In this document: positions 16,182 through 24,040 of the stretch, piece by piece
Numbering within the stretch: position 1 is the first letter of the stretch
Layout of the letters: every line of letters starts with the position of its first letter
DNA from: an uncultured Rhodospira sp.
GTDB lineage: Bacteria; Pseudomonadota; Alphaproteobacteria; Rhodospirillales; Rhodospirillaceae
Length of the DNA stretch: 64,000 nucleotides
NCBI RefSeq assembly: GCF_937138205.1
Contig: NZ_CAKZOT010000091.1
Span: forward strand, 1-64,000
Reading direction: 5' to 3'
Made by a program: the position numbers and the translations under genes
The notes under the pieces: model-generated
Seen by the model: the letters and a program-made list of their open reading frames with translations, nothing else
What the model was told of the DNA's origin: nothing
The model's database searches: none

Positions 16182-16335
16182 GGTGCGTTCGACCGCCGCG
16201 ACGCGGCGGGCAACGCACCGCCACCTCTCGGCCAGACGGTGCGTCGCGCCCCGGCCGTTGCCGCGGGGAGAGGCACGGGTCTGTAAGACGCCGAGCATTT
16301 CATGAAACGCCGGCCGGGCTGCGGACGCACCCTAC
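16178..16335. repeat. Inverted-repeat element with GTAGGGTGCG termini
   Basis: GTAGGGTGCG at 16178-16187 is the exact reverse complement of CGCACCCTAC at 16326-16335. The 158 bp has no coding potential. Such ends are common in intergenic palindromic repeats of proteobacteria. The left end supplies the TAG stop of aroA, so the insertion may have trimmed the aroA C-terminus. Confidence 0.6.
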
Positions 16336-16348
16336 GCCGCTTGCTGGG

Positions 16349-16693
16349 CTAACCCTGTCCCTCTTCCGGAAATCGCAGGCCACGCAACCGGGCTTCGATA
16401 TCCATCCGGCCGTGGAACACTTCGACCAGTTCGAGCGTATCACGGGTCTCCCGCAGGATCAGGTAGTGCTCGCCTTCCCGGTAATAGGTGAGCCCCGTTA
16501 CGTCCCGTTTGTCCTGCACAAGCACCGCACAGGGGCGCGGACGCGGTGGCAGACCGGAGGCGAGCGCCTCAAGGCGGCTGACAAGCTGGCTAGCGTATTT
16601 TTCGGCTTGGACATCGCCAAAGGTCTCAATGGTCCATTCAAGGATATCCTCAAGGCTGGCCAGGGCGGCCGGCGCATACATGATCCGCTTCAT
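16349..16693 (-). CDS. ParE/RelE-superfamily toxin
   Basis: 114 residues. MKRIMYAPAALASLEDILEW, then TIETFGDVQAEKYASQLVSR, is the ParE N-terminal helix hairpin; GLTYYREGEHYLILRETRDT and LELVEVFHGRMDIEARL form the sheet and C-terminal helix. ParE toxins poison gyrase; RelE relatives cut mRNA, and sequence alone cannot fully separate them. The ATG overlaps the antitoxin stop by 4 bp. Length is normal. Confidence 0.85.
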   Translation of the reverse strand: MKRIMYAPAALASLEDILEWTIETFGDVQAEKYASQLVSRLEALASGLPPRPRPCAVLVQDKRDVTGLTYYREGEHYLILRETRDTLELVEVFHGRMDIEARLRGLRFPEEGQG

Positions 16694-16959
16694 GCGTTGC
16701 GTCTGGCGCGGGCCGCGTCAAGCACGGCGCCCAGCACCTCTCGCGGTTCACCCGTGATGCCCTCTCCGCGATCAAGCTGGTCGAGGGCGATGCTGATCCG
16801 ATCGCTGACCTCGTCCAGCGCATGGCGGTGTTTCAGGGCGCGCAGCCCGGCCCGCATGACTTCGCTGGCATTGGCGTAGGCGCCGGAGGCCACCAGGTCA
16901 TCGACAAAGGCGCTGAGTTCCGGCGTAAGCGCGACATTGCGGGCGTGGCTGCTGGGCAT
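16690..16959 (-). CDS. ParD-type antitoxin
   Basis: 89 residues from the ATG at 16959, which has an AAGGAG 8 nt upstream; the open frame extends further but without a better site. RNVALTPELSAFVDDLVASG, then AYANASEVMRAGLRALKHR, is the ribbon-helix-helix of ParD. The C-terminal half is charged and presumably wraps the toxin. A GCCC/GGGC inverted repeat at 16984-16998 upstream is a possible operator. Confidence 0.85.
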   Translation of the reverse strand: MPSSHARNVALTPELSAFVDDLVASGAYANASEVMRAGLRALKHRHALDEVSDRISIALDQLDRGEGITGEPREVLGAVLDAARARRNA

Positions 16960-17069
16960 GGCGTTGCTCCTTCTCACCCTGTCGCCCAAATATAGGGCAC
17001 ATGGTGGCCAGGATCGACACCCATGACCGGCTGCGGCGGATTGGCGCGCGGGTGAAGGGAGACTCCGCC

Positions 17070-17846
17070 CTATCCCCCCGGCGGGACGGCGGCGCCGATC
17101 TCGCCAAAGCTCTGCACCAAGCTGCCGATCACTAGGTACCAGCCGTCCACCAGCACGAAGAACACCAGCTTGAACGGCAACGCCAGCATCATCGGCGGCA
17201 GCATCATCATGCCCATGGACATCAGCACCGAGGCAATCACCATGTCGATGATGACGAAGGGCACATAGATCAGGAACCCGATCTCGAACGCGCGGCGCAG
17301 CTCGCTGATGACAAAGGCCGGCACGATGGCCGCCAGCGAGGCGTCCTCGGCCGTGGTGCCCGGCGGCGCGTCCGACAGGTCGATCATCAGCGCCAGGTCC
17401 TTCTCCCGCGTATGGCGCAGCATGAACGCCCGCAGCGGCACCACCGCGCGGTCGAAGGCCTCGAACTCGTCGATCTGCTCGTTCATCAGCGGAACGATGC
17501 CGGCCTCCCAGGACTCTTCCAGCGTCGGCGCCATGATGAACATGGTCATGAACAGCGCCAGCCCCATCATCAGCATGTTGGGCGGCGTCGTCTGCGTGCC
17601 CATGGCGTGGCGCAGGATGGAGAACACGACCACAATGCGCGTGAACGAGGTGGTCATGAGCAGAATGCCGGGGGCCACCGACAGCACGGTGATCAGCCCG
17701 ACCAGCTGAACGACGCGCGCGGTCATGGTGCCGTCACCGTCGCCCAGGTCGATGGACAGCTGTTGCGCCCAGGCCGGGCCGGCGACCATCAGGCCGACGG
17801 CGGCCGCCGCCGCCAGGACCAGGGAGAGAAGGACCGCCCGCCTCAT
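17070..17846 (-). CDS. fliP: Flagellar type III export apparatus protein FliP
   Basis: Core of the FliPQR export gate in the flagellar basal body. 258 residues with a cleavable N-terminal signal (to about residue 27, PAWAQQ), as usual for FliP. Diagnostic: LITVLSVAPGILLMTTSFTR and IVVVFSILRHAMGTQTTPPN, MTMFIMAPTLEESW, and the C-terminal IIDMVIASVLMSMGMMMLPP followed by MMLALPFKLVFFVLVDGWYL. Coupled to fliO by ATGA overlap. FliQ and FliR are not in view. Confidence 0.97.
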   Translation of the reverse strand: MRRAVLLSLVLAAAAAVGLMVAGPAWAQQLSIDLGDGDGTMTARVVQLVGLITVLSVAPGILLMTTSFTRIVVVFSILRHAMGTQTTPPNMLMMGLALFMTMFIMAPTLEESWEAGIVPLMNEQIDEFEAFDRAVVPLRAFMLRHTREKDLALMIDLSDAPPGTTAEDASLAAIVPAFVISELRRAFEIGFLIYVPFVIIDMVIASVLMSMGMMMLPPMMLALPFKLVFFVLVDGWYLVIGSLVQSFGEIGAAVPPGG

Positions 17847-18193
17847 GACGACCCCGCCCGGCCGCGTGTCAGGAAGGATCGGAACGACGGCGCGGGCGTC
17901 GGGCTCGCGGGCTCGGGCATCGCCGGCGCCTCGATATCGCGCTCGACCACCAGGTCGGTGACGCCGCCGATCAGCAGAAGGTGCTCGCGGTCGTCGCGCC
18001 GCACCAGCACAAGACGCCTTCGATTGTCCACCATGGCGCCTTCGATCACGCCCAGGCGCCGTCGGGCGCCGCGCGCGGCACCGGGGCCGCCGCCCATGGG
18101 GCTGAAACGGCGCAGCAGCGCGGCCCCCACGAAGATGAGGCCGAGCACGATGGTCAGGGCGAGGGCGAAGCGGGTGTAGCTGTCCAGGTCCAT
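17843..18193 (-). CDS. fliO: Flagellar biosynthesis protein FliO
   Basis: About 116 residues from MDLDSYTRFALALTIVLGLI (ATG at 18193); the frame stays open upstream but this start leads straight into the single TM helix (about 8-28) expected of FliO. A basic linker and a small beta domain (RRRLGVIEGAMVDNRRRLVL and REHLLLIGGVTDLVVE) follow, with a Pro-rich tail. FliO assists FliP assembly. Gene order fliO-fliP with 4-bp overlap supports the call. Confidence 0.85.
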   Translation of the reverse strand: MDLDSYTRFALALTIVLGLIFVGAALLRRFSPMGGGPGAARGARRRLGVIEGAMVDNRRRLVLVRRDDREHLLLIGGVTDLVVERDIEAPAMPEPASPTPAPSFRSFLTRGRAGSS

Positions 18194-18312
18194 GCGCGTA
18201 TCCGAGACCAGGGCGACCGCGCCGACACCGGAGGACTCGGGCGCCTCGCGGTGCACTGCGGTTTTGTCCGGGATAGCACCGGGAGACCTAACGTTGGCTT
18301 AATGGCGGGGCG

Positions 18313-18954
18313 TCAGTCGCCGAACACCGCCCCCAGCGGGACGGCGAAATTGACCGTCAGGGTTTCGATGCCGGGGTTGCGCTCGCCAAGCTCGGCGTTG
18401 GAGATGTGGTGGTAGGCCAGCCCCAGGCGGCTGCCGCCCTCGAACTGCCAGGCCGCCTCGATGCCGGTGCGGAACTCCAGCGGATATCCGAGGTCGCGGC
18501 CGTCCCCGGCGTTGTAATAGCCGAGGGCGGCATTGGGCGTGACCACCACGCGCTCGCCGAAAAAGACGTCCAGCGCCACGCCGCCATAGCCGTAAAAGGA
18601 CCCCCGGTCGGTCAACTCCAGGCCGACGATAGGGGTGAAACGCCACAGCTTGACCGGAAGGCGCCCCTCGACCCGGAACAGGGCGGAGGTCAGGTCACCG
18701 TCGGCTTCGTTGTCGTGACGCACGTTGGCGGCACCGACGCCGAAGGCGATGCGCGCCGGTTCCTCCGGCCCCTCGGCCCAGATGTCGTTGCCCCGGATGT
18801 GGTCGCCGATCATGCCGGCGCCGATGATGGCCAGCGATGCGGCGGCGATCATGTTGAAATCCTGGTCGGCTTGGGCCGGCCGCGTCGGTGTGCCCGTGGC
18901 CAGAAGCAGGGCCGCCAGCCCGGCCACCGCCGCCCGTGTCATGGTCCGTGTCAT
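18313..18954 (-). CDS. PagL-like lipid A 3-O-deacylase (outer-membrane acyloxyacyl hydrolase)
   Basis: 213 residues with a signal peptide (to about residue 30). The C-terminal half alternates as outer-membrane strands (FRVEGRLPVKLWRFTPIVGL; FYGYGGVALDVFF; VTPNAALGYY). The active-site region reads LAYHHISNAELGERNPGIE: the second His, the Ser two residues later, and a Glu 14 residues after that His match the His-Ser-Glu triad described for PagL. The protein ends in VNFAVPLGAVFGD, an outer-membrane-style finish. It should remove the 3-O acyl chain of lipid A and alter LPS bioactivity and permeability. It lies upstream of fliO-fliP on the same strand, about 120 bp apart, probably as a separate unit. 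Confidence 0.8.
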   Translation of the reverse strand: MTRTMTRAAVAGLAALLLATGTPTRPAQADQDFNMIAAASLAIIGAGMIGDHIRGNDIWAEGPEEPARIAFGVGAANVRHDNEADGDLTSALFRVEGRLPVKLWRFTPIVGLELTDRGSFYGYGGVALDVFFGERVVVTPNAALGYYNAGDGRDLGYPLEFRTGIEAAWQFEGGSRLGLAYHHISNAELGERNPGIETLTVNFAVPLGAVFGD

Positions 18955-19027
18955 CCCCGCCCGCCCTGTGAGTTCGGTGTCCGGTCTTCCCGCACCTTAC
19001 CCACTCGGCCGAGCGAGGCCAACGGTT

Positions 19028-19570
19028 TCAACCCGGCTGCTTGGATGTGGCCTCGGGCGTCTGATCCAGGGACGGCGTCGTGGCGCGGCGCCGGTCGGGG
19101 AACCCCAGCTTGCCCGGGTCGGCGTCGCGCCGCCGCCGGTCGGGGCCGACATAGTGTTTGGCGCGGACGAACAGGCGCGGCCGCTGCACTACCTCGCGGA
19201 TGCGCGAGTACAGGCCGCGCACCGAGATCGGCTTGGCCAGGAACTCATTGACGCCGGCGTCGCGGGCCTCGGCGACCCGATGCGCCTCGGTGTGGCCGGT
19301 CAGCATGATGATCGGCACGAACGGGTTGGGACTGTCCTTGGATGTTCGCAGCAGCCGCGCCATCTCCAGCCCGTCCAGCGGGTTCATGTCCAGGTCGGCG
19401 ATGACGATGTCGGCTGGCAGCACGCGCATGAGCTTCAGGGCATCGGCGCCGTCGACCGCCTCGCGGATCGCGCCGACCCCAAGGCTGCGCAGGATTTCCT
19501 TGATGATCAATCGCATGTAGGCGTTGTCGTCGACCACGAGAACGCAGAGTCGGCTGAGGTCCAGGCCCAT
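19028..19570 (-). CDS. Single-domain response regulator with basic C-terminal tail
   Basis: 180 residues from the ATG at 19570. The receiver domain (about 8-130) has VLVVDDNAYMRLIIKEILRS (acidic pair), IVIADLDMNPLDG (phospho-acceptor Asp), IIMLTGHTE (Thr) and FLAKPIS (Lys). No output domain follows, only a tail with YVGPDRRRR and FPDRRRATT, a pattern seen in alphaproteobacterial CheY-like regulators. No histidine kinase is adjacent, so its partner is unknown. It is divergent from the NERD gene. Confidence 0.88.
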   Translation of the reverse strand: MGLDLSRLCVLVVDDNAYMRLIIKEILRSLGVGAIREAVDGADALKLMRVLPADIVIADLDMNPLDGLEMARLLRTSKDSPNPFVPIIMLTGHTEAHRVAEARDAGVNEFLAKPISVRGLYSRIREVVQRPRLFVRAKHYVGPDRRRRDADPGKLGFPDRRRATTPSLDQTPEATSKQPG

Positions 19571-19753
19571 GGCTGGGGTCCTTATGATGGTGACGCCGCC
19601 CCTCAATGTCGGGTCGAACGTTGTACGATCCAGTTCGCGCAAACGATCAAACCGGAGGCCGTTTCGCGGCTGGCCAACGACGCCCTCGCGGCGTATGACT
19701 GACCGGCGGCGAATCCAAGCCCGCATGACGCTTCGGGAGTCCGGCGCGACACC

Positions 19754-20512
19754 ATGGACCAGACCCTTCTCCTGTGGCTCGGCGACCTGTTGTGGTGGCT
19801 CCTGTTCTGGACGGTCGCCGTGTTCCTGCTGGTCGCCGGTCTGTACATGATCGTCGGGCCGGCGCTGCGGCAGGGCCGGGCCGAGCGCCGCGTGGCCAAG
19901 GCGTTGCGACAGGCGGGGCTGACCAGCCTGAACAACCTGGTGCTGAAGGGCCGGCGCGGCGGGCTGTGCCAGGTGGACCACCTGGTGCGCCTGCCCACCG
20001 GCATCGTGGTGCTGGAGACGTGTATGCGCACGGGGCGCCTGACCGGCCACCCCCGGGCGGGTGTCTGGCGTCAGACCCTGGGCGTGGAGACGTACCGGTT
20101 CGGCAACCCCTTGCACCGCCTGCACCGGGCCATGGCCGCCGTCCGTGGGGCGCTGGCCGACGCCAAACTGGACCCGCCGCTGGTCACGGGGCAGGTCCTG
20201 GTGCCCGGCCGCACCCAGTTCGCGCGCGGCCGCCCGGACGGCGTTTCGCCGCTGTCCACCTTCCTGCAGGACCTGCGCGCCGCCCAAGCGAACGGCGAAT
20301 CGCCGGCTCCCGAGATCGAGGGAGTCTGGGCGGCCCTGCGCAAGGCCGGTCTGGTCCACGCCCCGGACGAGGGCAACCCCTGGCACGCGCCGCTCCGGCG
20401 GGCGTTCCGCCGCCTGATGGCCGATCCGCGCACCGCCGCCGGCGTGATCTTCACCGGGGTTGGTGCCCTGATGCTGGCGCTGCTGCTGCTGAGCGCCGGC
20501 CGCATGTCATGA
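19754..20512 (+). CDS. NERD-domain membrane protein with altered core motif
   Basis: 252 residues. An N-terminal TM helix (about 12-38) and a C-terminal TM (about 228-248) bracket a NERD (nuclease-related) domain (about 45-165): AERRVAKALRQAGLTSLNNL, CQVDHLVRLPTGIVVLET and RTGRLTGHPRAGVW, then the typical FGNPLHRLHRA. NERD domains normally read ExK after the central strand; here it is ETC, so the lysine thought to be catalytic is replaced by cysteine. Nuclease activity is doubtful. Its stop overlaps the start of the aminotransferase (ATGTCATGA), suggesting coupled translation. Confidence 0.8.
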   Translation: MDQTLLLWLGDLLWWLLFWTVAVFLLVAGLYMIVGPALRQGRAERRVAKALRQAGLTSLNNLVLKGRRGGLCQVDHLVRLPTGIVVLETCMRTGRLTGHPRAGVWRQTLGVETYRFGNPLHRLHRAMAAVRGALADAKLDPPLVTGQVLVPGRTQFARGRPDGVSPLSTFLQDLRAAQANGESPAPEIEGVWAALRKAGLVHAPDEGNPWHAPLRRAFRRLMADPRTAAGVIFTGVGALMLALLLLSAGRMS

Positions 20513-21777
20513 CCGCCCCACCCACACGCCCCGGAGCCCTCATGCCCGCCGCCTTCGATCCCGGACTTGCCCGCGCCCGGTTTCCCGCCTTCGACAGCGA
20601 CACCGGCCGGGACTGGGCCTTTTTCGAGAACGCCGGCGGCGCCTATGTTCCGCGGACGGTCATCGACCGCCTGACGCGGTTCATGGTCGAGGCCAAGGTG
20701 CAGCCGGGCGCACCCTTCCCCGCCTCGGCGCTGGCGACGGCGATGATGGCCGAGGGGACCGCCGCCATGGCCGCGCTGGTCAACGCGCCGCCGGAGACGC
20801 TGGTGCTGGGCGCCGACACCTCGACCAACCTGCATGTGCTGGCCAACGCGCTGGCGCCGCTGTTCGACCCGGGCGACGAGATCATCGTCACCAACCTGGA
20901 CCACGAAGCCAACATCACCCCGTGGCGGCGCCTGACGCGGGTGGGCGCGGTGATCCGCGAATGGCGGTTCGAGCCCGAGACGGCGGCGCTGGACCTCGCT
21001 GGTCTGGAAGCCCTGCTGACCGAGAACACGCGGCTGGTGTGTCTGCCCCATGCCTCCAACATCACCGGATCGGTGTGCGACGCCGCGCGGGCGGTGCGGC
21101 TGGCGCACGAGGCCGGGGCGCTGGCGGTGGTGGACGGCGTGTCGTTCGCGCCGCACGCTCTGGTGGACCTGGCCGCGCTGAACGCCGACGCCTATGCGTT
21201 CAGCGCCTACAAGGTGTTCGGGCCGCACGTCGGCGTGCTGGCGGTGCGGCCGGAGCTGCTGGGGCGGCTGGACAACCAGAACCACATGTTCCTGGCCGGC
21301 AAGGGGACGCTGGCGCTCAACCCCGGCGGCCCGCCGCACGAGCTGACGGCGGCCCTGGCCGGCGTGACCGACTACCTGGAAGCACTGGACCGCGACCTGG
21401 GCGGACCGCCCGACGACGCCCCGCGCACCCGTATCGAGCGCCTGTTCGGGCTGTTCGAGGGGCATCAGACGGCGCTGACCGCGCGTCTGCTGGCGGGCCT
21501 GCGCGCCGTGCCGGGGGTGCGGGTGATCGGCGCGCCAGTTGCCGGGCCGCACCGCTCGCCCACCGTGGCCTTCGTGCACGAGCGGTTGTCGTCGCGCGCG
21601 GTGGCGGAGGCGATGCAGGCGCGCAAGGTCGCCGTCCGCCACGGCCACTTTTATGCGTGGCGGGCCGTGGAGGCGTTGGGCCTGGACGTCGACGACGGCA
21701 TCGTCCGCACCAGCCTGGTGCACACCACCACCGCCGAGGAGGTCGACCGCCTGCTGGATGCGTTGCCGGGGGCGTGA
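20509..21777 (+). CDS. Class V aminotransferase (cysteine-desulfurase-like)
   Basis: 422 residues from the ATG at 20509. A PLP-dependent fold type I enzyme: FFENAGGAYVPRTVIDRL at the N-terminus; VLGADTSTNLHVLANAL; NLDHEANITPWRRL; ALAVVDGVSFAPHALVDLAA with the PLP-contacting Asp and His; DAYAFSAYKVFGPHVGVLAV with the Schiff-base Lys; and a C-terminal small domain with RKVAVRHGHFYAWRAVE. This resembles the SufS-like cysteine-desulfurase-related subgroup that lacks an obvious mobile catalytic-cysteine loop; the substrate is unknown. Coupled to the NERD gene by overlap. Confidence 0.85.
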   Translation: MTAPPTRPGALMPAAFDPGLARARFPAFDSDTGRDWAFFENAGGAYVPRTVIDRLTRFMVEAKVQPGAPFPASALATAMMAEGTAAMAALVNAPPETLVLGADTSTNLHVLANALAPLFDPGDEIIVTNLDHEANITPWRRLTRVGAVIREWRFEPETAALDLAGLEALLTENTRLVCLPHASNITGSVCDAARAVRLAHEAGALAVVDGVSFAPHALVDLAALNADAYAFSAYKVFGPHVGVLAVRPELLGRLDNQNHMFLAGKGTLALNPGGPPHELTAALAGVTDYLEALDRDLGGPPDDAPRTRIERLFGLFEGHQTALTARLLAGLRAVPGVRVIGAPVAGPHRSPTVAFVHERLSSRAVAEAMQARKVAVRHGHFYAWRAVEALGLDVDDGIVRTSLVHTTTAEEVDRLLDALPGA

Positions 21778-21971
21778 GGGGCTCGGGTTCAAATCCTCTG
21801 ATCTGTTGTCCACATTTCAAAGGGTTAGCGCTTCACAATGGACAACAACCCACGAGTCGTGTAGCGTCATCAATACGCCAGAGTTGGCGTGTTGGCCCCT
21901 GCTGAACCGAAAGCGCCTCCATGCTTCGGTGTGGTAGGGGCTTTCGATTCCCGCCTGATGGGAGGTGAGCA

Positions 21972-22187
21972 ATGGCTGAGCGCAAATCTGCCCTGACCCG
22001 CGCGCCAAAGCGTCCCCGGCTAGAGGCCCTGCTTGCGGAAGCACGAAACATTACGGTCACCGATGACGAACTGCGGGAACAGCGCGCCAGTTTCGTGTTT
22101 GGGAACGCACCGAGAGATTCAGACATCACCAAGGAATCAGCGGCAAAGGCAGCACGGCGGATCCGACTGACCGACGTTTCTCCCTAG
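21972..22187 (+). CDS. Small protein upstream of Fic, putative antitoxin
   Basis: 71 residues, mostly charged helix, with a strong GGAGGTGA 4 nt before the ATG. RLEALLAEARNITVTDDELR, then EQRASFVFGNAP, and a C-terminal SAAKAARRIRLTD. Position (38 bp before fic, same strand) and size suggest the antitoxin of a Fic module. I looked for the class I inhibitory motif (S/T)xxxE(G/N) and could not place it, so the inhibitory mechanism is uncertain. It marks the start of an AT-richer segment. Confidence 0.6.
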   Translation: MAERKSALTRAPKRPRLEALLAEARNITVTDDELREQRASFVFGNAPRDSDITKESAAKAARRIRLTDVSP

Positions 22188-22224
22188 AAAATAAGCCTGC
22201 GCCAAACAAGGGGAGAGCAAGCCT

Positions 22225-22833
22225 GTGTTTGTCTTGAAGGAAGATGATCCAGAGTTATTTACGAAAATTCAGGAAAACAACCTGATACGTCAGTACGATT
22301 TGCTGACAAACTGCATTGAGATTGGCCTAAAGCAAGGCCCTCACTCGTTTGATAAGTTCCTTCTTTGGGCGCTGAACCACGTCGCTGTGGCAAATATTTC
22401 TCAATTCGGAGGCCGATTTCGGAAAGAGCCTGTTTACGTCGGCGATCATATCCCGCCGCACTTTCAACAGGTTGACGAATGGATGGACCGGTTCGTTTCA
22501 ACCGTTCAAGAAAACTGGTACATTTGGACTCCGACGGAGTTGGCGGCATACGGCCTGTGGCGTTTGAATTGGATTCATCCGTTCATTGAAGGCAACGGCA
22601 GGACGGCTCGCGCCGTTTGCTATTTTTTGCTGTGCGTTCGGGCCGGGGCGCTCCTTCACGGTAGAAAAATCCTGCCGGAACGTATTCGGGAGAACAGACA
22701 AGGCTACGAAAATGCTCTCATCGCGGCCGACCGCGCTTGGGAGGCTGGGCACCTGGACCTCGCGCTGATGGAAGACTACTTGGCTGGGCTTGTCGAGGCG
22801 CAGCTTTCCGAAGGTCGCACCGACTTCAGGTGA
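22225..22833 (+). CDS. Fic-domain AMPylase-type protein
   Basis: 202 residues. Start GTG at 22225, nine bases behind a GGGGAG. The catalytic motif HPFIEGNGRTAR (about 117-128) has the His, acidic residue, GNG anion loop and Arg of active Fic proteins, which usually transfer AMP to hydroxyl side chains of target proteins. FGGRFRKEPVYVGDHIPPHF upstream is the flap-side region. The core is complete and short, as in toxin-type Fic proteins. Base composition is clearly lower in GC than neighbours, so recent transfer is likely. The small gene upstream is the probable antitoxin. Confidence 0.88.
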   Translation: MFVLKEDDPELFTKIQENNLIRQYDLLTNCIEIGLKQGPHSFDKFLLWALNHVAVANISQFGGRFRKEPVYVGDHIPPHFQQVDEWMDRFVSTVQENWYIWTPTELAAYGLWRLNWIHPFIEGNGRTARAVCYFLLCVRAGALLHGRKILPERIRENRQGYENALIAADRAWEAGHLDLALMEDYLAGLVEAQLSEGRTDFR

Positions 22834-22934
22834 TGCGTCAGTGTGGCATTCCGCCCCCAACCGTTGCGGCTGAGGGCGGGCCAGATATTCAACACACAGA
22901 CATGACCACATAGAGTTCATAGGGTCACCAAGCC

Positions 22935-23912
22935 CTACTTCCCCGCGATCTGTTCGGCCTTGTTGACCAGCACCTGGGCCTGCTTGATCGAGGCGATGTC
23001 GATCAGCTTGCCGTCCAGGGTGACGGCGCCGCGGCCCTCCTTGTTGGCCTGCTCCATGGCGTCCAGGATGGCGCGGGCCTGCGCGATGTCCTTCTCCGTC
23101 GGCGTGAAAATCGCGTTGGCCAGCTCGACCTGGCTGGGGTGGATGGCCCACTTGCCCTCGCAGCCCAGCACCATGGCGCGGCGCGCCTGCGCGGTGTAGC
23201 CGTCGGGGTCCTTGATGTTGCCGAACGGACCGTCCAGCGGGCGCAAGCCGTGGGCGCGCGCGGCCACCACCATGCGGGCGATGGCGTAGTGCCACATGTC
23301 GCCCCAGTGGTAGTCGCGGCTGCCGTCCTCGGCCGGGTCGGTCAGCACGCCGTAGTTCGGATTGGGGCCGCCGATGCCCACGGTGGCCGCCTTGGTCGAG
23401 GCGGCATAGTCCGCTACGCCGAAATGCAGGCTCTCGTTGCGCTTGGAGGCGGCGGCGATCTCGTGGATATTCGCCATGCCGAGCGCCGTTTCGATGATCA
23501 TTTCCAGACCGATGCGCTTCTTGGCCTTGGTCGCGGTCTCGATCTGGCTGACGATGCAGTCCACCGTGTACACGTCGGCGGCGGTGCCGACCTTGGGGAT
23601 CATGATCAGGTCGAGCTTGTCCGGCGCGCCCTCCAGCACCTCGACCAGGTCGCGGTACATGTAGTGCGTGTCCAGCCCGTTGATGCGCATGGAGACGGTC
23701 TTGCCGCTCCAATCCAGGTCGTTCAGCGCCTGGATGATGTTCTGGCGCGCTTTTTCCTTCTCGTCGGGCGCGACCGCGTCCTCCAGGTCCAGGAACACCA
23801 CGTCGGCGTCGCCTTGCGCGGCCTTTTCCAGGAAACGCGGGCTGGAGCCGGGCACGGCCAACTCGGACCGGTTCAGGCGGGCCGGTGCCTGCTCGAAAAC
23901 GGTGAAACTCAT
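22935..23912 (-). CDS. mcl1: L-malyl-CoA / beta-methylmalyl-CoA lyase
   Basis: 325 residues from the ATG at 23912 behind GGAGG; the frame upstream is not part of the family. A CitE-like TIM barrel: RLNRSELAVPGSSPRFLEKA, ADVVFLDLEDAVAPDEKEKA, SMRINGLDTHYMYRDLVEVL, LIMIPKVGTAADVY and RIGLEMIIETALGM (Mg ligand Glu), then CEGKWAIHPSQVELAN. It cleaves malyl-CoA to acetyl-CoA and glyoxylate and beta-methylmalyl-CoA to propionyl-CoA and glyoxylate, a step of the ethylmalonyl-CoA pathway for acetyl-CoA assimilation. Size matches the Rhodobacter enzyme (about 318). Transcribed away from telA. Confidence 0.92.
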   Translation of the reverse strand: MSFTVFEQAPARLNRSELAVPGSSPRFLEKAAQGDADVVFLDLEDAVAPDEKEKARQNIIQALNDLDWSGKTVSMRINGLDTHYMYRDLVEVLEGAPDKLDLIMIPKVGTAADVYTVDCIVSQIETATKAKKRIGLEMIIETALGMANIHEIAAASKRNESLHFGVADYAASTKAATVGIGGPNPNYGVLTDPAEDGSRDYHWGDMWHYAIARMVVAARAHGLRPLDGPFGNIKDPDGYTAQARRAMVLGCEGKWAIHPSQVELANAIFTPTEKDIAQARAILDAMEQANKEGRGAVTLDGKLIDIASIKQAQVLVNKAEQIAGK

Positions 23913-24040
23913 GGAATGCCTCCAGAATCGGATAAGAGCCGGCGGCATCATAGCCAATGCTGCGATGCCAACAAACCCCGATGGCAACGGCGTCCCGGCT
24001 GCACTACATTTCGCCCGTGCCACAGCGGAGGAGTGTTTCC

